From: Gordius sp. MW1
Taxonomy: Eukaryota; Nematomorpha; Gordioida; Gordea; Gordiidae
Reading direction: 5' to 3'
Length of the DNA stretch: 64,000 bases
Assembly: GCA_964036665.1 (NCBI GenBank)
Contig: OZ038526.1
Span: 34,162,001-34,226,000, forward strand
Each line of letters opens with the position of its first letter. Position 1 is the first letter of the stretch. Positions 11,391 to 23,576 of the stretch are shown piece after piece. The notes under the pieces are model-generated. The model was not told where the DNA came from. It saw only the letters and a list, made by a program, of their open reading frames with translations, and ran no database searches. The translations under genes and the position numbers were made by a program.

Positions 11391-12781
11391 CACTCCGTCG
11401 GTCGGGTCTAAAATGCTAACATGGATGGTATTTGGGGTTATTATTACCCCAAACTTTAAATAGCTATAACTTCCATATTTTAAAATATAAACTTGTCAAA
11501 ATTTGCAAGAATAAAATTTCAACTCTTATACATTCATTAATATACTATTTAATCAAGGTTAAAATTTTATATCTATATTTAGAACAACCCCAAAAAATAT
11601 TTTTCTAATGACTATTTTTGCCTCATACCCAAAAAACTATATTATATTTTATGGCTTAATTAATAAGATCTTATAAAGGAAGGTTGAAACTATAAATGTG
11701 GAAAATCTGGTAAAAAATAACCCAAAAACAAAAAAAAATAGAGATGTTCAAACTTAGGCAATTTTTGGCTTTTAATTTTTTAAGGCAAAAAAGTTACTAT
11801 TGGTCTCAACTCATACTTTTATAAATTTAAATGTTATTTTATAAAATTTTTCATATAGTTTATAATAAAAGATCAAAATTAATGAAAAATATTTAAATGA
11901 AAAATGTTATATAAGAAATTTATGAGGCTATAAAAATAGTTACATATACATTTACTACATGTATTTATATAGTCATAAATTTGCTAAATTTCACTCTACT
12001 TTTAATTATTTCATCTGTAATAAGTAATTTAAAACAAACAAGAGGAGTTTTGGTTGCCCAATGGCTTTACTCCAGGTAAATGAAATACACAATTCTATTT
12101 TGTTCTAACATATTTATTAGGACAATTTTTGTGGCACTTAGTATTCCTTTGAAATATATCATATAATAAAAGCTAAGTTTTTCCTTAAAAAAGTAACTAA
12201 CTTTGTTAGGCATATCAATTAACTCTTCTTATCTTAATATCCTGCTAACTCATTCACAGATTCATGACTACTCATTATATGTAATCATAGAATCATCAAG
12301 AACTTGATAAAATGTTATAACTGTTATGTTCATATACCATCTTCAGACGAAGAACTATAAAAAAACTGCACTTTTTAATATTAGACTTATTAAAAAATCA
12401 AAAAATGCAAAAAAATTACACAAATAAGCACTTTGAATTACCACGAGGAAAAATTAACATGTGAAAATTAGAGTTTAAAATTTAAATATTTTCAATAAAA
12501 AGAAATGTATACAAAAAATTTTTTCACAAATGGGTTTACGATAATGGGTTTTAATAATATATTTAAAAAAAAAATGTTAAAATTTTTTTTTGTTCATATT
12601 ATGGAAGGTGGGGTCGTGGAAGACCCCGGGCATATAAAACACGCTGTATCTTAAAAACTATTGGATAAAAATTAGCCAAATTTTGCAGAGATATTCTAGG
12701 GTAAATTTTGATAAGCTACTGAAAAAATGAAATTGTAATATTCACTGATTTTTTTTGTACAGCGTCCCGACCGACGGAGTG
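11391..12781. mobile_element. TIR element without visible target duplication
   Basis: CACTCCGTCGGTCGGG at 11391-11406 is perfectly inverted at 12766-12781 (CCCGACCGACGGAGTG). The element is 1,391 bp, AT-rich, with no recognisable ORF. The empty counterpart in the other foldback arm (13600-13640 read in reverse) shows that left and right flanks join almost exactly, with at most one base that could be duplicated. The superfamily is undetermined: the CACT start recalls CACTA elements, but a 3-bp duplication is not seen. Confidence 0.7.
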
Positions 12782-13589
12782 TTAATAAATATGGTGCGTG
12801 CTGTGCAGGCAGTGTGCACCGATTTTAATTTTTAACTATTATAGTGGTGTTACACCTCTATAAGTAAAAATGGATGCGTAAAAGTAGGAAAAAAAAATAA
12901 ATGTTTTACTTTTAAGTTCGATTAAGAGGGGGGGGGGGGGCAAAACATAAAATTTATTTGTAATTGTGCATCAAATGAGTTACGGCTTAATAATTATTTC
13001 CCTAAGAACTTAATGCCTTTTTTGATGTTAATAGTGATTTTGTTGCTTTTTTAAGGAAAAATCTCCAGGTCAAATCTAAATTAGCAAATTCATCTAAACG
13101 CCATGTAATGTTTATTCATACAGATTAACATTTGTATAGATATATAAGTAAAATCGCAAAAGACATATAGGTTTTAGAGATTAGTTTTCCAATTATTTAA
13201 TGACAATAATTCCCTCGGAGTTGTACTAGCCAGCCGGGATCTCTTCTTTGTCATTCTCATTATATCCCGCCCCTAGTTGATTTCATTCACTTAAAATTAT
13301 AATTTATTATGAGAAGGTATTAGCAGATAAATTAACTAACTACGTTTAATTTAAAATTATTACATAGAGGGGTAAATATGAGTATGCCAGCGTATGATAT
13401 ATATCACCCCTTAAAAACTATAGTTAAAAATTTTTTTTCGAAAAAATAATTTGCAGATGTTATTTTGGTATAAATTTCATAAAAAATTTTGAATTTCAAG
13501 TTTCTTCATCTAGGGGTTCTATGTTCAGCTTTTAATTGGTTAATAAAATTTACTATCCATTCACTATTATCGATCAAAATTAAAATGGG
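12782..13589. other. Centre of the giant foldback
   Basis: This is the AT-rich spacer between the arms. It starts and ends with inverted GGTGCGTGC-type sequence (12793 and 13600). A short G-run (near 12930) preceded by AAGTTCGATTAAGA resembles part of the GGCGTAGCC repeat family. No gene was seen. Confidence 0.5.
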
Positions 13590-13687
13590 TGCACAGCAGA
13601 GCACGCACCATATTTATTATCAATCACTATCCCCTCCCTCCCTCTCTTAACTACTGCATATAGCATATGCATAACATATAGCAGCAC

Positions 13688-14808
13688 TAGAGACCTGCAT
13701 GGGCGGCCTGAGGCCGGGCCCGGCCCGAAAAAGCCCGGGCCCGGACGGGCCCGGGCCGGGCCTTAAATTTTTAGGCTTTAAAATTCCGGGCCGGGCCTAA
13801 TTTATAAATTATAGGCCCGGCCCGGAATAATTTAGAAGAGTCTAAGTAGTCTTTTCTGTTTAAAACAATTCAAAAAATTAATTACAAGTTATTGAATCTG
13901 TTAAACACTCATTTATTCATTTCGCGCTTAATCTAATATACAAACAATTAAGTATGGAACAAAAAAATCTACTGCTAATAGCTGAAAATATTCAGAAGAA
14001 TTTTATAAAGTAAAAGAAAATCATAGAGAAAAGAGTGAAGTATGGAAAAGATTATAAGAAAATAAATTTTGTTTTTTGTAAGATTTGCAGGAATGTGTTA
14101 TCCTAAAATTCCTGCTCATCAGGCAATATTTATGTTAGTTTTGATAATGCTTAATATGGAACACCCATCTCCAAAAACATAAATGCTGTAAAGAAGTCCA
14201 GGATAATAAAATTTGGACAATTACCTATGCAAGCCACTTTTAACAAAACTTACAAATCCTGCAAAAATCACAAAAGATCTCATATCCTCAATACCCCAAT
14301 TTTGTTGAATATGAAGAAAGAGGTAGAGGAAAATGAAGTTGAAACCAACACAATGTTAAAGATCAATGTGAAAAAAAAATAAAATTATCGGATTGGTCGA
14401 AAGACTACAGTGGTCATTTCCAGCGCTTAGCCCTCTTGTTTGTAAGATTTTTTCGACACCTGATTTGGCCTCGAGTGAGAGGTGTTTTTCGTCAGCTGGC
14501 CGCATTTATGAAGAGTGGAGAACAAATCTAAAACACGGAAATTTTTGATGCCTGTGTTTTTTGCATCAAAATAGTTTTTTTTATCCATTTATAATTTTTT
14601 TATGTACGTTTTATTATTTAATAAAAAATTTTACCAAAATTAAGTTTGAAGTTTCTGCAATTACCAAAATTTCGGGCCGGGCCCGGGCCGGGATCGGGCC
14701 TTGTTTTTAAAGATGCTAAAATACGGGCCCGGGCCGGGCCTGTTTCCCCATTTTAATTCCGGGCCGCGCCGGGCCGGGCCTTAAAAAAATTGATTTTGCA
14801 GGTCTCTA
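13688..14808 (+). mobile_element. Deleted hAT transposon in right foldback arm
   Basis: TAGAGACCTGCA at 13688 and TGCAGGTCTCTA ending at 14808 are terminal inverted repeats flanked by a perfect 8-bp duplication AGCAGCAC (13680-13687 and 14809-14816). Subterminal GGGCCCGGGCC-rich blocks lie at both ends. The interior holds decayed transposase pieces: a BED-finger-like FVFCKICRNV near 14070-14105 and the C-terminal dimerisation motif (separate entry). At 1,121 bp it is an internally deleted derivative of an autonomous hAT. Its ends are similar to those of the 8876-11294 element, so the two may share a transposase family. Confidence 0.85.
14411..14538 (+). pseudogene. hAT transposase dimerisation domain remnant
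   Basis: The plus strand reads WSFPALSPLVCKIFSTPDL followed by ASSERCFSSAGRIYEEWRTN. This matches the hAT C-terminal family dimerisation region (typical core ASSERVFSxAG). It is only about 43 codons long and the rest of the transposase is lost. Confidence 0.8.
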
Positions 14809-15448
14809 AGCAGCACCACGCACCAGTATCCACTACCCCTCCCTCCCTCTCTTAACTTGTGCATATGCGTATAGCATAGTAGCGCATCGGCATCGCCTCC
14901 CATACAAAATAATATTTAGGTGATGTGGGGTTGGAACGGGGTGGAACAGGAATGGCCCGGGATAGTGCAGGGTTAGGGAAAGGCGACTAGCCTTACTATT
15001 TGGGTGTGAATATTTTGGAGCAAGGGTATCCCCATGCTCTCATTATAAGCTGGGTTGTATGAGAAGGGAAAGATAAGGGGAGTGGGGGAGTTCTATTTCT
15101 ATGGTGTTGTGCTACTACTACTACAACACAACACACACCACACACAGCAACTAACATTAACATATATGAAGGGCAATGCGAATTGATATAAATTAAAATA
15201 GTTTACAGATGCCGCTAATGTAATTAACGCATTTACAGTTAGGATTACAATATAGTAAAGTATTGACTTAAAGTTATTGTTTTATATATTGATATTAGAA
15301 TAATTTATTTTTTTATTTATTTTTTAAATTTAAACAAATGATAATTATTAATTTAATAAAAAAAATTACTTAGTGACCGTAGTTCAGTCTAAATATTTGC
15401 ATATAAAAAACATACCTTATGAATGGAAACCGTCAGGGTTTTGGGATT

Positions 15449-15884
15449 CGTTCCGATGTAGGGTGTCAGCAGCCAGCGCGTTTCAAACACCCCTTTTGAT
15501 TGGGTAAAGGGATTATTAATGGTTTTTTCACACTCTCACCCTCCAATGAGATTGGGTAGAAGCGTGATTAATGAGATTTTTTGAGAGAATTTTAGCTCGT
15601 GTTAACACCCATCGTTCATCGTGTTACTACTGAGACATTGTTCTTAAGTAGGAAATAAATCATTCCTCTCTTATACTAAACTTTAACTACCCAAAAAGCA
15701 CATTATTAGTTTTTTGCATACTAAAATTTGTATTGTTCTCTTCATATCCAATTCCTCTCTTAAACTATTAAATAATTTCTTTATAAATTAAATTTTAAAT
15801 CCCCCAAAAAACTATATTAATTTTTTTGTCGATTAAATTTTTTCTACCATATTAATAAAACTTATAATGATTAGTATCGTACCA
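15449..15884. mobile_element. Insertion in outer right foldback arm
   Basis: Arm similarity breaks after TTCCGA (about 15448) and resumes at CCGACCTAAGATTTT (about 15885). The intervening 436 bp contains GTGTCAGCAGCC and near its end GTATCGTACCAC. A CCGA/CCGA flank is the only candidate target duplication. The class is unknown. Confidence 0.45.
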
Positions 15885-15949
15885 CACCGACCTAAGATTT
15901 TGGGCTAGAGTTTGAATCTAGCCCCATTTTAGTTTGGGATCTTGGGGCC

Positions 15950-18900
15950 CTTCCCCCGCTTCTAATTAATGTCCCCCAAAATCCAATCTTATGTCAAGAG
16001 ATGAAGTTAATTACGTGTGCCCCCACAAATAGTTATCCTAACCCTAAATTTTATCTCAAGAGCTGCTGCGAGGACCGTACATCCCCCCCCCATCTTTACG
16101 AAAAATCACCACAAAAATCATACGAATAACGTGTGCCTTCCCCCTCTAATCAATGTCCATTAAAGTCGAATATACAATTACGTTAAACGATGAAACAAAT
16201 GATGTGTGCCTCTTTCCCCCGTTACAAAATCACCACCAAAATCGAACGAATAACGTGTGCCTTCCCCATCTAATCAATGTCCACCAAAATCGAATATACA
16301 ATCACGTCAAACGATGAAACAAATGATGTGTGCCCCTTTCCCCCGTTACAAAAAGCAACCAACTGATCTCAAGATGAAATAAATGCAGTGCCCCCCCCCG
16401 CTTCTAATTAATGTCCCCCAAAATCCAATCTTATGTCAAGAGATGAAGTTAAATACGTGTGCCCCCACAAATAGTTATCCTAACCCTAAATTTTACCTCA
16501 AGAGCTGCTGCGAGGACCGTACATCCCCCCCCACATCTTTACGAAAAATCACCACCTAAATCGAACGAATAACGTGTGCCTTCCCCCTCTAATCAATGTC
16601 CACCAAAGTCGAATATACAATTACGACAAACGATGAAACAAATGATTTGTGCCTATTTCCCCCGTTACAAAAATCACCACCAAAATCGAACGAATAACGT
16701 GGCCCTTCCCCCTCTAATCAATGTCCACCAAAGTTGAATATACAATCACGGTAAACGATGAAACAAATGATGTGTGCCCCTTTCCCCCGTTACAAAAATC
16801 ACCACCAACTAATCTCAAGATGAAATAAATGCCGTGCCCCCCCCCGCTTCTAATTAATTTTATTTATATATATAAAAAAAAAAAAAAAAAATGCCGTGCC
16901 CCCCCCCCCCGCTTCTAATTAATGCCCTCCAAAATCCAATCATATGTCAAGAGATGAAGTTAATTACGTGTGCCCCCACAAATAGTTATCCTAACCCTAA
17001 ATTTTACCTCAAGAGCTGCTGTGAGGAGCGTACACCCCCCCCCCCCCATCTTTAGGAAAAATCACCACCTAAATCGAAGGAATAACGTGTGCCTTCCCCC
17101 TCTAATCAATGTCCACCAAGTCGAATATACAATCAAGTCAAACGATGAAACAAATGATGTGTTTTCCTTTCCCCCGTTACAAAAATCACCTTCAACTGAT
17201 CTCAAGATGAAATAAATGCCGTGCCCCCCCCCCGCTTCTAATTAATGTCCCCCAAAATCCAATCTTATGTCGAGAGATGAAGTTAATTACGTGTGCCCCC
17301 ACAAATAGTTATCCTAACCCTAAATTTTATCTCAAGAGCTGCTGCGAAGACCGTACACCCCCCCCCCCATCTTTACGAAAAATCACCACCAAAATCAAAC
17401 GAATAACGTGTGCCTTCCCCCTCTAATCAGTCCACCATAGTCGAATATACAATTACGTCAAACGATGAAACAAATGATGTGTGCCTATTTCCCCCGTTAC
17501 AAAAATCACCACCAAAATCGAACGAATAACGTGTGCCTTCCCCCTCTAATCAATGTCCACCAAAGTCGAATATACAATCACCTCAAACGATGAAACAAAT
17601 GATGTGTGCCCCTTTCCCCCGTTACAAAAATCAACCAACTGATCTCAAGATGAAATAAATGCCGTGCCCCCCCCCCCGCTTCTAATTAATTTTATTTAAA
17701 AAAAAAAAAAAAAAAAAACCCCAATTCTAATTAATGTCCCCCAAAATCCAATCTTATGTCAAGAGATGAAGTTAATTACGTGTGCCCCCACAAATAGTTA
17801 TCCTAACCCTAAGTTTTACCTCAAGAGCTGCTGCGAGGAGCGTACACCCCCCTCCATCTTTAAGAAAAATCACCACCTAAATCGAAGGAATAACGTGTGC
17901 TTTCCCCCTCTAATCAATGTCTAGCAAAATCGAATATACAATTACGACAAATGAAACAAATGATGTGTGCCTATTTCCCCCGTTACAAAATCACCACCAA
18001 AATCGAACGAATAACGTGGGCCTTCCCCCTCTAATCAATGTCCACCTGAATATACAATCACGTCAAAAAAATCACCACCAACTGATCTCAAGATGAAATA
18101 AATGCCGTGCCCCCCCGGCTTCTAATTAATTTTATTTACAAACAAAAAAAACAAAAAAAATTCCGTGCCCTCCCCCGCTTCTAATTAATGTCCCCCAAAA
18201 TCCAATCTTATGCCAAGAGATGAAGTTAAATACGTGTGCCCCCACAAATAGTTATCCTAACCCTAAATTTTACCTCAAGAGCTGCTGCGAGGACCGTACA
18301 TCCCCCCCCCCTCTTTACGAAAAATCACCACCAAAATCGAACGAATAACGTGTGCCTTCCCCCTCTAATCAATGTCCACCAAAGTCGAATATACAATTAC
18401 GTCAAACGATGAAACAAATGATGTGTGGCTATTTCCCCCGTTACAAAAATCACCACCAAAATCGAACGAATAACGTGTGCCTTCCCCCTCAAATCAATGT
18501 CCACCAAAGTTGAATATACAATCACGTCAAACGATGAAACAAATGATTTGTGCCCCTTTCCCACGTTACAAAAATCACCACCAACTGATCTCAAGATGAA
18601 ATAAATGCCGTGCCCCCCCCCCCCCGCTTCTAATTAATTTTATTTACAAAACCAAAAAAAAAAAAAAAAAATGCCGTGCCCACCCCCCACCCCCCCGCTT
18701 CTAATTAATGTCCCCCAAAATCCAATCTTATGTCAAGAGATGAAGTTAATTACGTGTGCCCCCACAAATAGTTATCCTAACCCTAAATTTTACCTCACGA
18801 GCTGCTGCGAGGACCGTACATCCCTCCCCCCCCATCTTTACGAAAAATCACCACCTAAATCGAACGAATAACGTGTGCCTTCCCCCTCTAATCAATGTCC

Positions 18901-19820
18901 ACCAAAGTCGAATATACAATTACGTCAAACGATGAAACAAATGATGTGTGCCTCTTTCCCCCGTTACAAAAATCACCACCAAAATCGAACGAATAACGTC
19001 TGCCTTCCCCCTATAATCAATGTCCACCAAAGTCGAATATACAATCACGTCAAACGATGAAACAAATGATGTGTTCCCCTTTCCCCCGTTATAAAAATCA
19101 CCTTCAACTGATCTCAAGATGAAATAAATGCCGTGCCCCCCCCCGCTTCTAATTAATGTCCCCCAAAATCCAATCTTATGTCGAGAGATGAAGTTAATTA
19201 CGTGTGCCCCCACAAATAGTTATCCTAACCCTAAATTTTATCTCAAGAGCTGCTGCGAGGACCGTACACCCCCCCCCATCTTTACGAAAAATCACCACCA
19301 AAATCGAACGAATAACGTGTGCCTTCCCCCTCTAATCAATGTCCACCAAAGTCGAATATACAATCACGTCAAACGATGAAACAAATGATGTGTGCCCCTT
19401 TCCCCCCTTACAAAAATGCCCACTAACTGATCTCTAGATGAAATAAATGCCGTGCCCCCCCCCCCGCTTCTTATTATTGTCCCCCAAAATCCAATCTTAT
19501 GTCAAGAGATGAAGTTAATTACGTGTGCCCCCACAAATAGTTATCCTAACCCTAAATTTTATATCAAGAGCTGCTGCGAGGACCGTACATCCCCCTCCCC
19601 ATCTTTACGAAAAATCACCACCAAAATCGAACGAATAACGTGTGCCTTCCCCCTCTAATCAATGTCCACCAAAGTCGAATATACAATCACGTCAAACGAT
19701 GAAACAAATGATGTGTGCCCCTTTCCCCTGTTACAAAAATCATCACCAAAATCGAACGAATAACATGTGCCTTCCCCCTCTAATCAATGTCCACTAAATT
19801 CGAATATACAATCACGTCTG
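15950..19820. repeat. Satellite array, about nine compound units
   Basis: Units begin with CTTCTAATTAATGTCCCCCA near 15960, 16400, 16910, 17235, 17726, 18180, 18700, 19145 and 19470, giving spacings of about 325 to 520 bp. Each unit has a single-copy part (AGATGAAGTTAATTACGTGT ... GAGCTGCTGCGAGGACCGTA) and one or two copies of a roughly 125-bp subunit (ATCACCACCAAAATCGAACG ... CAAACGATGAAACAAATGATG). The number of subunits and an optional poly-A linker explain the unit-length classes. Poly-C runs of 7-12 occur at fixed places. Open frames inside are periodic artefacts. Confidence 0.85.
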
Positions 19821-20369
19821 TCATGAATGATACTTTTTGAATTACGAGCGCCTGCTGCAAGATCTCGAAATATTCCCCCTTTCCCTTTGCGCCGCACAAA
19901 ACTTTATAATTTATGTACGCCTGCTGGAAGATTCACCCATACGATTTTTATGATTCATATTATATATAACTCTTAATGTTCAAATCGCAATAACATGATC
20001 GTAATGATAATTTATATTATTGGTTTTACAGGAGTTGATATGTATTATTATATTAATTTTGGGAAATAAAGAAGTAAAGTTCTAATATTCGGCTATTGTA
20101 AGTTGAAAAGTTGAAACGCTCTCAATTTAGTACACATTATTTTGGTGGGGTGTGTGTGATAGGCTTTGAGATAAACCTGTAATTAGGAAGGTAGGAAATA
20201 TAATCTACCCCCTTGTTAATTGCCCATTTTGTTAGGGGTCGTCTGGCTATGAGATGGAACTCCAAAGGAGAGAGTTCGTTGTTGACGGCTAGGTGTAAAA
20301 GTCCCTCTGTGAATCCTGGTAGGGCTTGGGTTTAATATTCTTAGTATACAAAAGGGTTCTGGAGATCTA
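19821..20369. other. Spacer before Gypsy remnant
   Basis: I see no exon or transposon terminus. The stretch may be non-coding Gypsy sequence, but no LTR pair could be identified. Confidence 0.35.
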
Positions 20370-22230
20370 ATTCAGGAGAAATATGCACCAATATATGAAG
20401 ATAAGCTAGGTTGCTTAAAGGAAGGTATTTTTTCCATTAGACCTAGGTTTTGCCCAGCGAGGCGTGTTCCATTTTTGTGGCGTGAACAGATACAACAGGT
20501 TTTGGATAAATGGCTAGCCGACGGTGTAATAGAACCCGTTGAATTTTCCGAGTGGGCTACCCCACTGGTTCCAGTTAAGAAGGCGGATGGGTCAATTAGG
20601 GTATGCGCGGATTATAGAATAACGGTCAATAAATATGTGGGCGACGTCAAATACCCATTACCCAGATTAGAATGTATTTTATCTAATTTGCGTGGTGCAA
20701 ATTATTTTTCTAAGATCGACCTTGCAAACGCTTATTTACAATTAAAGGTTTATTGCAAGGCGGTGTTAGTTTTAACTATTAACACTGACCAAGGGTTGTT
20801 TGCTTTCAAAAGATTACCTTTCGGTCTTAGTGTGTCAGAACCATGGCTTCCTTGTTTGCTAACATGGAGGGTGTAATTTTTTATTTAGACGATATCTTGG
20901 TTACTGGATCTAATAAAAACGAGCAACGTCTAGACATGGTGTTAAACTTAATAAAAATTAAGGGTCTACGGTTATCTGCAAAAAATGTGTTTTTTGTGTG
21001 CAAGAGATTACGTATTTGGGACACGTATTAGGTAAAGGTACGATTCGTCCTGTATTAAATAAAATTAAAGATTTACAGCTGTTGAAAGCGCCGAGCAATA
21101 AAAAGGAATTCAAGTCGTTTTTGGGAAGGATAACTTATTCTAATCGGTTCATTCCTGATTTTACTCGGTGGTCAGGTCCTTTAAACGAATTAATTAAAGA
21201 TAACTTTCAATTTAAATGGACGCAATTTGAGAACGACTGTTTTGACAAGTTGCGTGAAACTTTATTAGAGAAACCAGTATTAGTTTGCTTTGACGCTTCA
21301 AAAGAGCATGTTTTGGTAGTAGATGCATCAAATAATAGTGTGGGAGGTGCATTATGTCAGCTTGAGGATAAAGTTGAGCATCCGGTAATGTATTTCGCCA
21401 AGAAATTAAATAAGACCGAACTTAACTACTCTGTTATAGAGAAAGAAGCTTTAGCTATGGTGTGTGGGCTAAAACGGTGTAGGGAATTTTTATAGGTAAA
21501 AGATTCATCGTCTAGACAGACCATAAACCATTGATAGGCTTGTTTCGGAAAGATAACAACGAAATGCTGATGTCCCCCAGATTGCAGCGATGGTTATTAG
21601 TGTTAGGTAATTTTACACTAACGCTGATTTATCGTAAGGGAGAGGATAACGGATTGGCCGATGTTTTGTCTAGGTTAGGTCCGGAAAATATTAGCTCGGA
21701 AGAGCTCCATTGGCATGCGAAATAATCGGCGGTCACGTAATAAATGCCTTAAAGATCGTAGATATGGAGGATATCTTCGCTGCTTGCAACACTGATATAG
21801 ATATTAGTGTGGTCAAGAAAATATTAATTGGAGAGGAAACGCAAGAACAGGTGCCCCAGCAATATAAAAATGCGCTGTGTGAGCTGTATATCGAAGACGG
21901 TTGTTTAAAAAGAGCCGATAAGGTAGTTATACCCGATGTATTTAGACCGGCAATTTCAGAAATGTTACATAAGAAACATTGGTACGGTTAAAATGAAGGC
22001 TTTCGCCAGGCAGTATGTCTGGTGGCCTGGAATATCGAAAAACATTGAAGAGCTGAGTCTAGTGCTCCAATGCCTCGTAGAAATAAAGCTGCGAGATGGC
22101 CTCGACCTAGAAGACCTTGGGAAAGGGTACACGTCGATTTTTTTGAATGGGGAAAGAAAAACTATATAATCGTAGTCGTTCCGGTTGGACGGAATTTCAG
22201 AAAATTACTATGACTGCTAGAGTGACCATA
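20370..22230 (+). pseudogene. Truncated Ty3/Gypsy pol
   Basis: Domains appear in order across several frames. The RT N-terminus (LGCLKEGIFSIRPRFCPARR, then GVIEPVEFSEWATPLVPVKK and KIDLANAYLQL) is followed, after a short deletion and frameshift near 20830-20870, by the catalytic FYLDDILVTG. ITYLGHVLGKGTIRP and FLGRITYSNRFIPDF lead into RNase H (VLVVDASNNSVGGALCQLED, then NYSVIEKEALAMV). The H2C2 zinc finger and start of integrase follow (MLHKKHWYG / VKMKAFARQYVWWPGIS). The sequence ends at about 22230 before the integrase catalytic core. gag, protease, LTRs and primer-binding site are not visible. At least five frame changes or stops make it inactive. Confidence 0.85.
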
Positions 22231-22254
22231 AGTTTTATTTGGTATGTAATTAGT

Positions 22255-22416
22255 CAGGGGCTTAGCCAGCATTGGAATTTGAGGGGGGCAATAATGATTT
22301 AAGGAGAGGGAAAATGATAATTTTTTTCAAATTTTAGCTTTAATTTCAATAAATTTCAACAAATTTTTGAATTTAAAGGGGCAGTCGCCCCTCTCTGCCC
22401 CCCGGCTAAGCCCATG
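22255..22416 (+). mobile_element. hAT-like MITE, GGCGTAGCC family
   Basis: CAGGGGCTTAGCC at the left is matched by GGCTAAGCCCATG at the right. It is flanked by TAATTAGT (22247-22254) and TAATTATT (22417-22424), an 8-bp duplication with one mismatch. The interior (GGGGGGCAATAATGATTTAAGG ... AATAAATTTCAACAAATTTTTGAATTTA, then a C-rich end) is the consensus of the family seen in many copies downstream. Confidence 0.75.
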
Positions 22417-22463
22417 TAATTATTTAAAATATTATATTTAAATTCAAATTATACTTTTTATAG

Positions 22464-22600
22464 CTGACCGAGAAAGGGATATGAACGATTATGACGAGGA
22501 TAGGTATCCCACGTCGAACAAAAAATCGTCTGCTTTTAGCCAAGGAAAACGGAAAAATGGGCCTTCCAATTCAAACTCGGCTTCGATTAAAAAATTTTAA
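22464..22600 (+). CDS. Orphan 3'-terminal exon, unknown protein
   Basis: A pyrimidine-rich tract and AG (22462-22463) precede an open frame of 45 residues that begins DRERDMNDYDEDRYPTSNKK and ends with SNSNSASIKKF and a TAA at 22598-22600. Composition is acidic first, then Lys/Ser/Asn-rich, like the tail of a nuclear or RNA-associated protein, but I do not recognise the family. An AATAAA follows at 22666-22671. No upstream partner exon was found on the plus strand: the sequence before it is transposon and satellite. If it is real, the rest of the gene lies far upstream or is lost. It could also be a chance frame. Confidence 0.4.
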
Positions 22601-22665
22601 AGATGAAATTAATTATTAAACTTTTCTTGTAAATATATTAATTAATCATTAATATTGGAAACATA

Positions 22666-22671
22666 AATAAA
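22666..22671 (+). promoter_or_regulatory. Candidate polyadenylation signal AATAAA
   Basis: This canonical hexamer lies 65 bp after the stop of the orphan exon and supports reading it as a 3'-terminal exon. Confidence 0.35.
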
Positions 22672-23576
22672 ATTGTATATAGTTAAAACTCTCGAATATA
22701 GCTTTTATTCAGACATATTATTAATTAAAATAGATACAAGATAAGATGTCTTTATAAATATATTCCAAATGTTTTGTAACTTAGGTAATTATTCTGTAAT
22801 ATGATTTATTTAATCCTTTTTTCTTTTATTTTTCATTTGGCCTTAACTTTATAGTTTATTAAGAAAGTTGACAATCTCATGTATGCGCAAGTTATTAAAT
22901 TTAAAACTCTTCTAGTAGTTTTGAAACTAAAACATAACAAGTCTAGGTTGAATGGTTTTGACTTTTTTTAAATGGGCTCGGACTAGCCTACAATTTTGTA
23001 AACGGCTGAGATCGAATCAGTTTTGCTGCTTTCCGTTTTAATTACGACGCTAGGCTTAAAACGTCAAAATAAAAATTTTATCCGTGTTGTTGTCACTTGC
23101 TCTGGTTCCTTCGGTAAATAATGCATTTTTTTAAGAAATTGGAAAAGGTTCTCCAAAATTTAAATTTCCACGTTTTTTTTACTCAGGCAACAACTTGGAA
23201 TTTTTATTGTACCATCCAACTTTAATCCTTTGCTGACTCTTGGCCTGTTTTAGACGACAATGATATAGATTTTTGAATTTAATTCATATGCCTTATTTGT
23301 ATTGTGCTAATATTTGTATTTTTTCTATCATAAAAATAAATTTTTTAACCAAAAAAAACTCAAACAATTTAGTTGCCTTCGTAGTTTTCTTAAATAACTT
23401 GTACATTTATAAATAAAAGACATATTTTGGCACTACATAAACATAATTTTAACAATGTTTTATCCAATCAGGTGGCATTGATCCATGTTTAAAAATCTAT
23501 AATTTATACTCTACGATCATAAAGGGATGTTATGTACTTGCCACATTCATTCATTATTAACCATGTGTCAGGCGCG
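22672..23576. other. AT-rich intergenic stretch
   Basis: Nothing could be supported here as gene, RNA or defined repeat. Confidence 0.4.

Larger units (their letters stand above)
8233..15945. mobile_element. Giant foldback element with nested insertions
   Basis: Two arms are reverse complements. The left arm is 8233-8875 plus 11295-11390. The right arm is 13590-13687 plus 14809-15448, with its outermost part at 15885-15945. Landmarks shared in opposite orientation include the block GGTCGGAACGAATC, the ACGGTCACTAAGTAA block near 8395 and 15370, the GTAGTAGTAGTAGCACAACACC block near 8660 and 15110, and the CTCCAACCCCACATCACC block near 8855 and 14935. Four insertions interrupt the arms: 8876-11294, 11391-12781, 13688-14808 and about 15449-15884. 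Removing them leaves arms of about 0.7-0.8 kb around a roughly 0.8-kb centre (12782-13589) with no recognisable ORF. I cannot assign the superfamily. Confidence 0.75.

Noticed and set aside
16970..19658. Several 60-97 codon open frames on both strands
   Set aside because: They recur with the satellite period, differ only by indels in poly-C runs, and show no protein-like conservation.
20475..20876. Intact Gypsy reverse transcriptase start at 20475
   Set aside because: The frame has no ATG there and is open further upstream with RT-like sequence. It is an internal part of a broken polyprotein.
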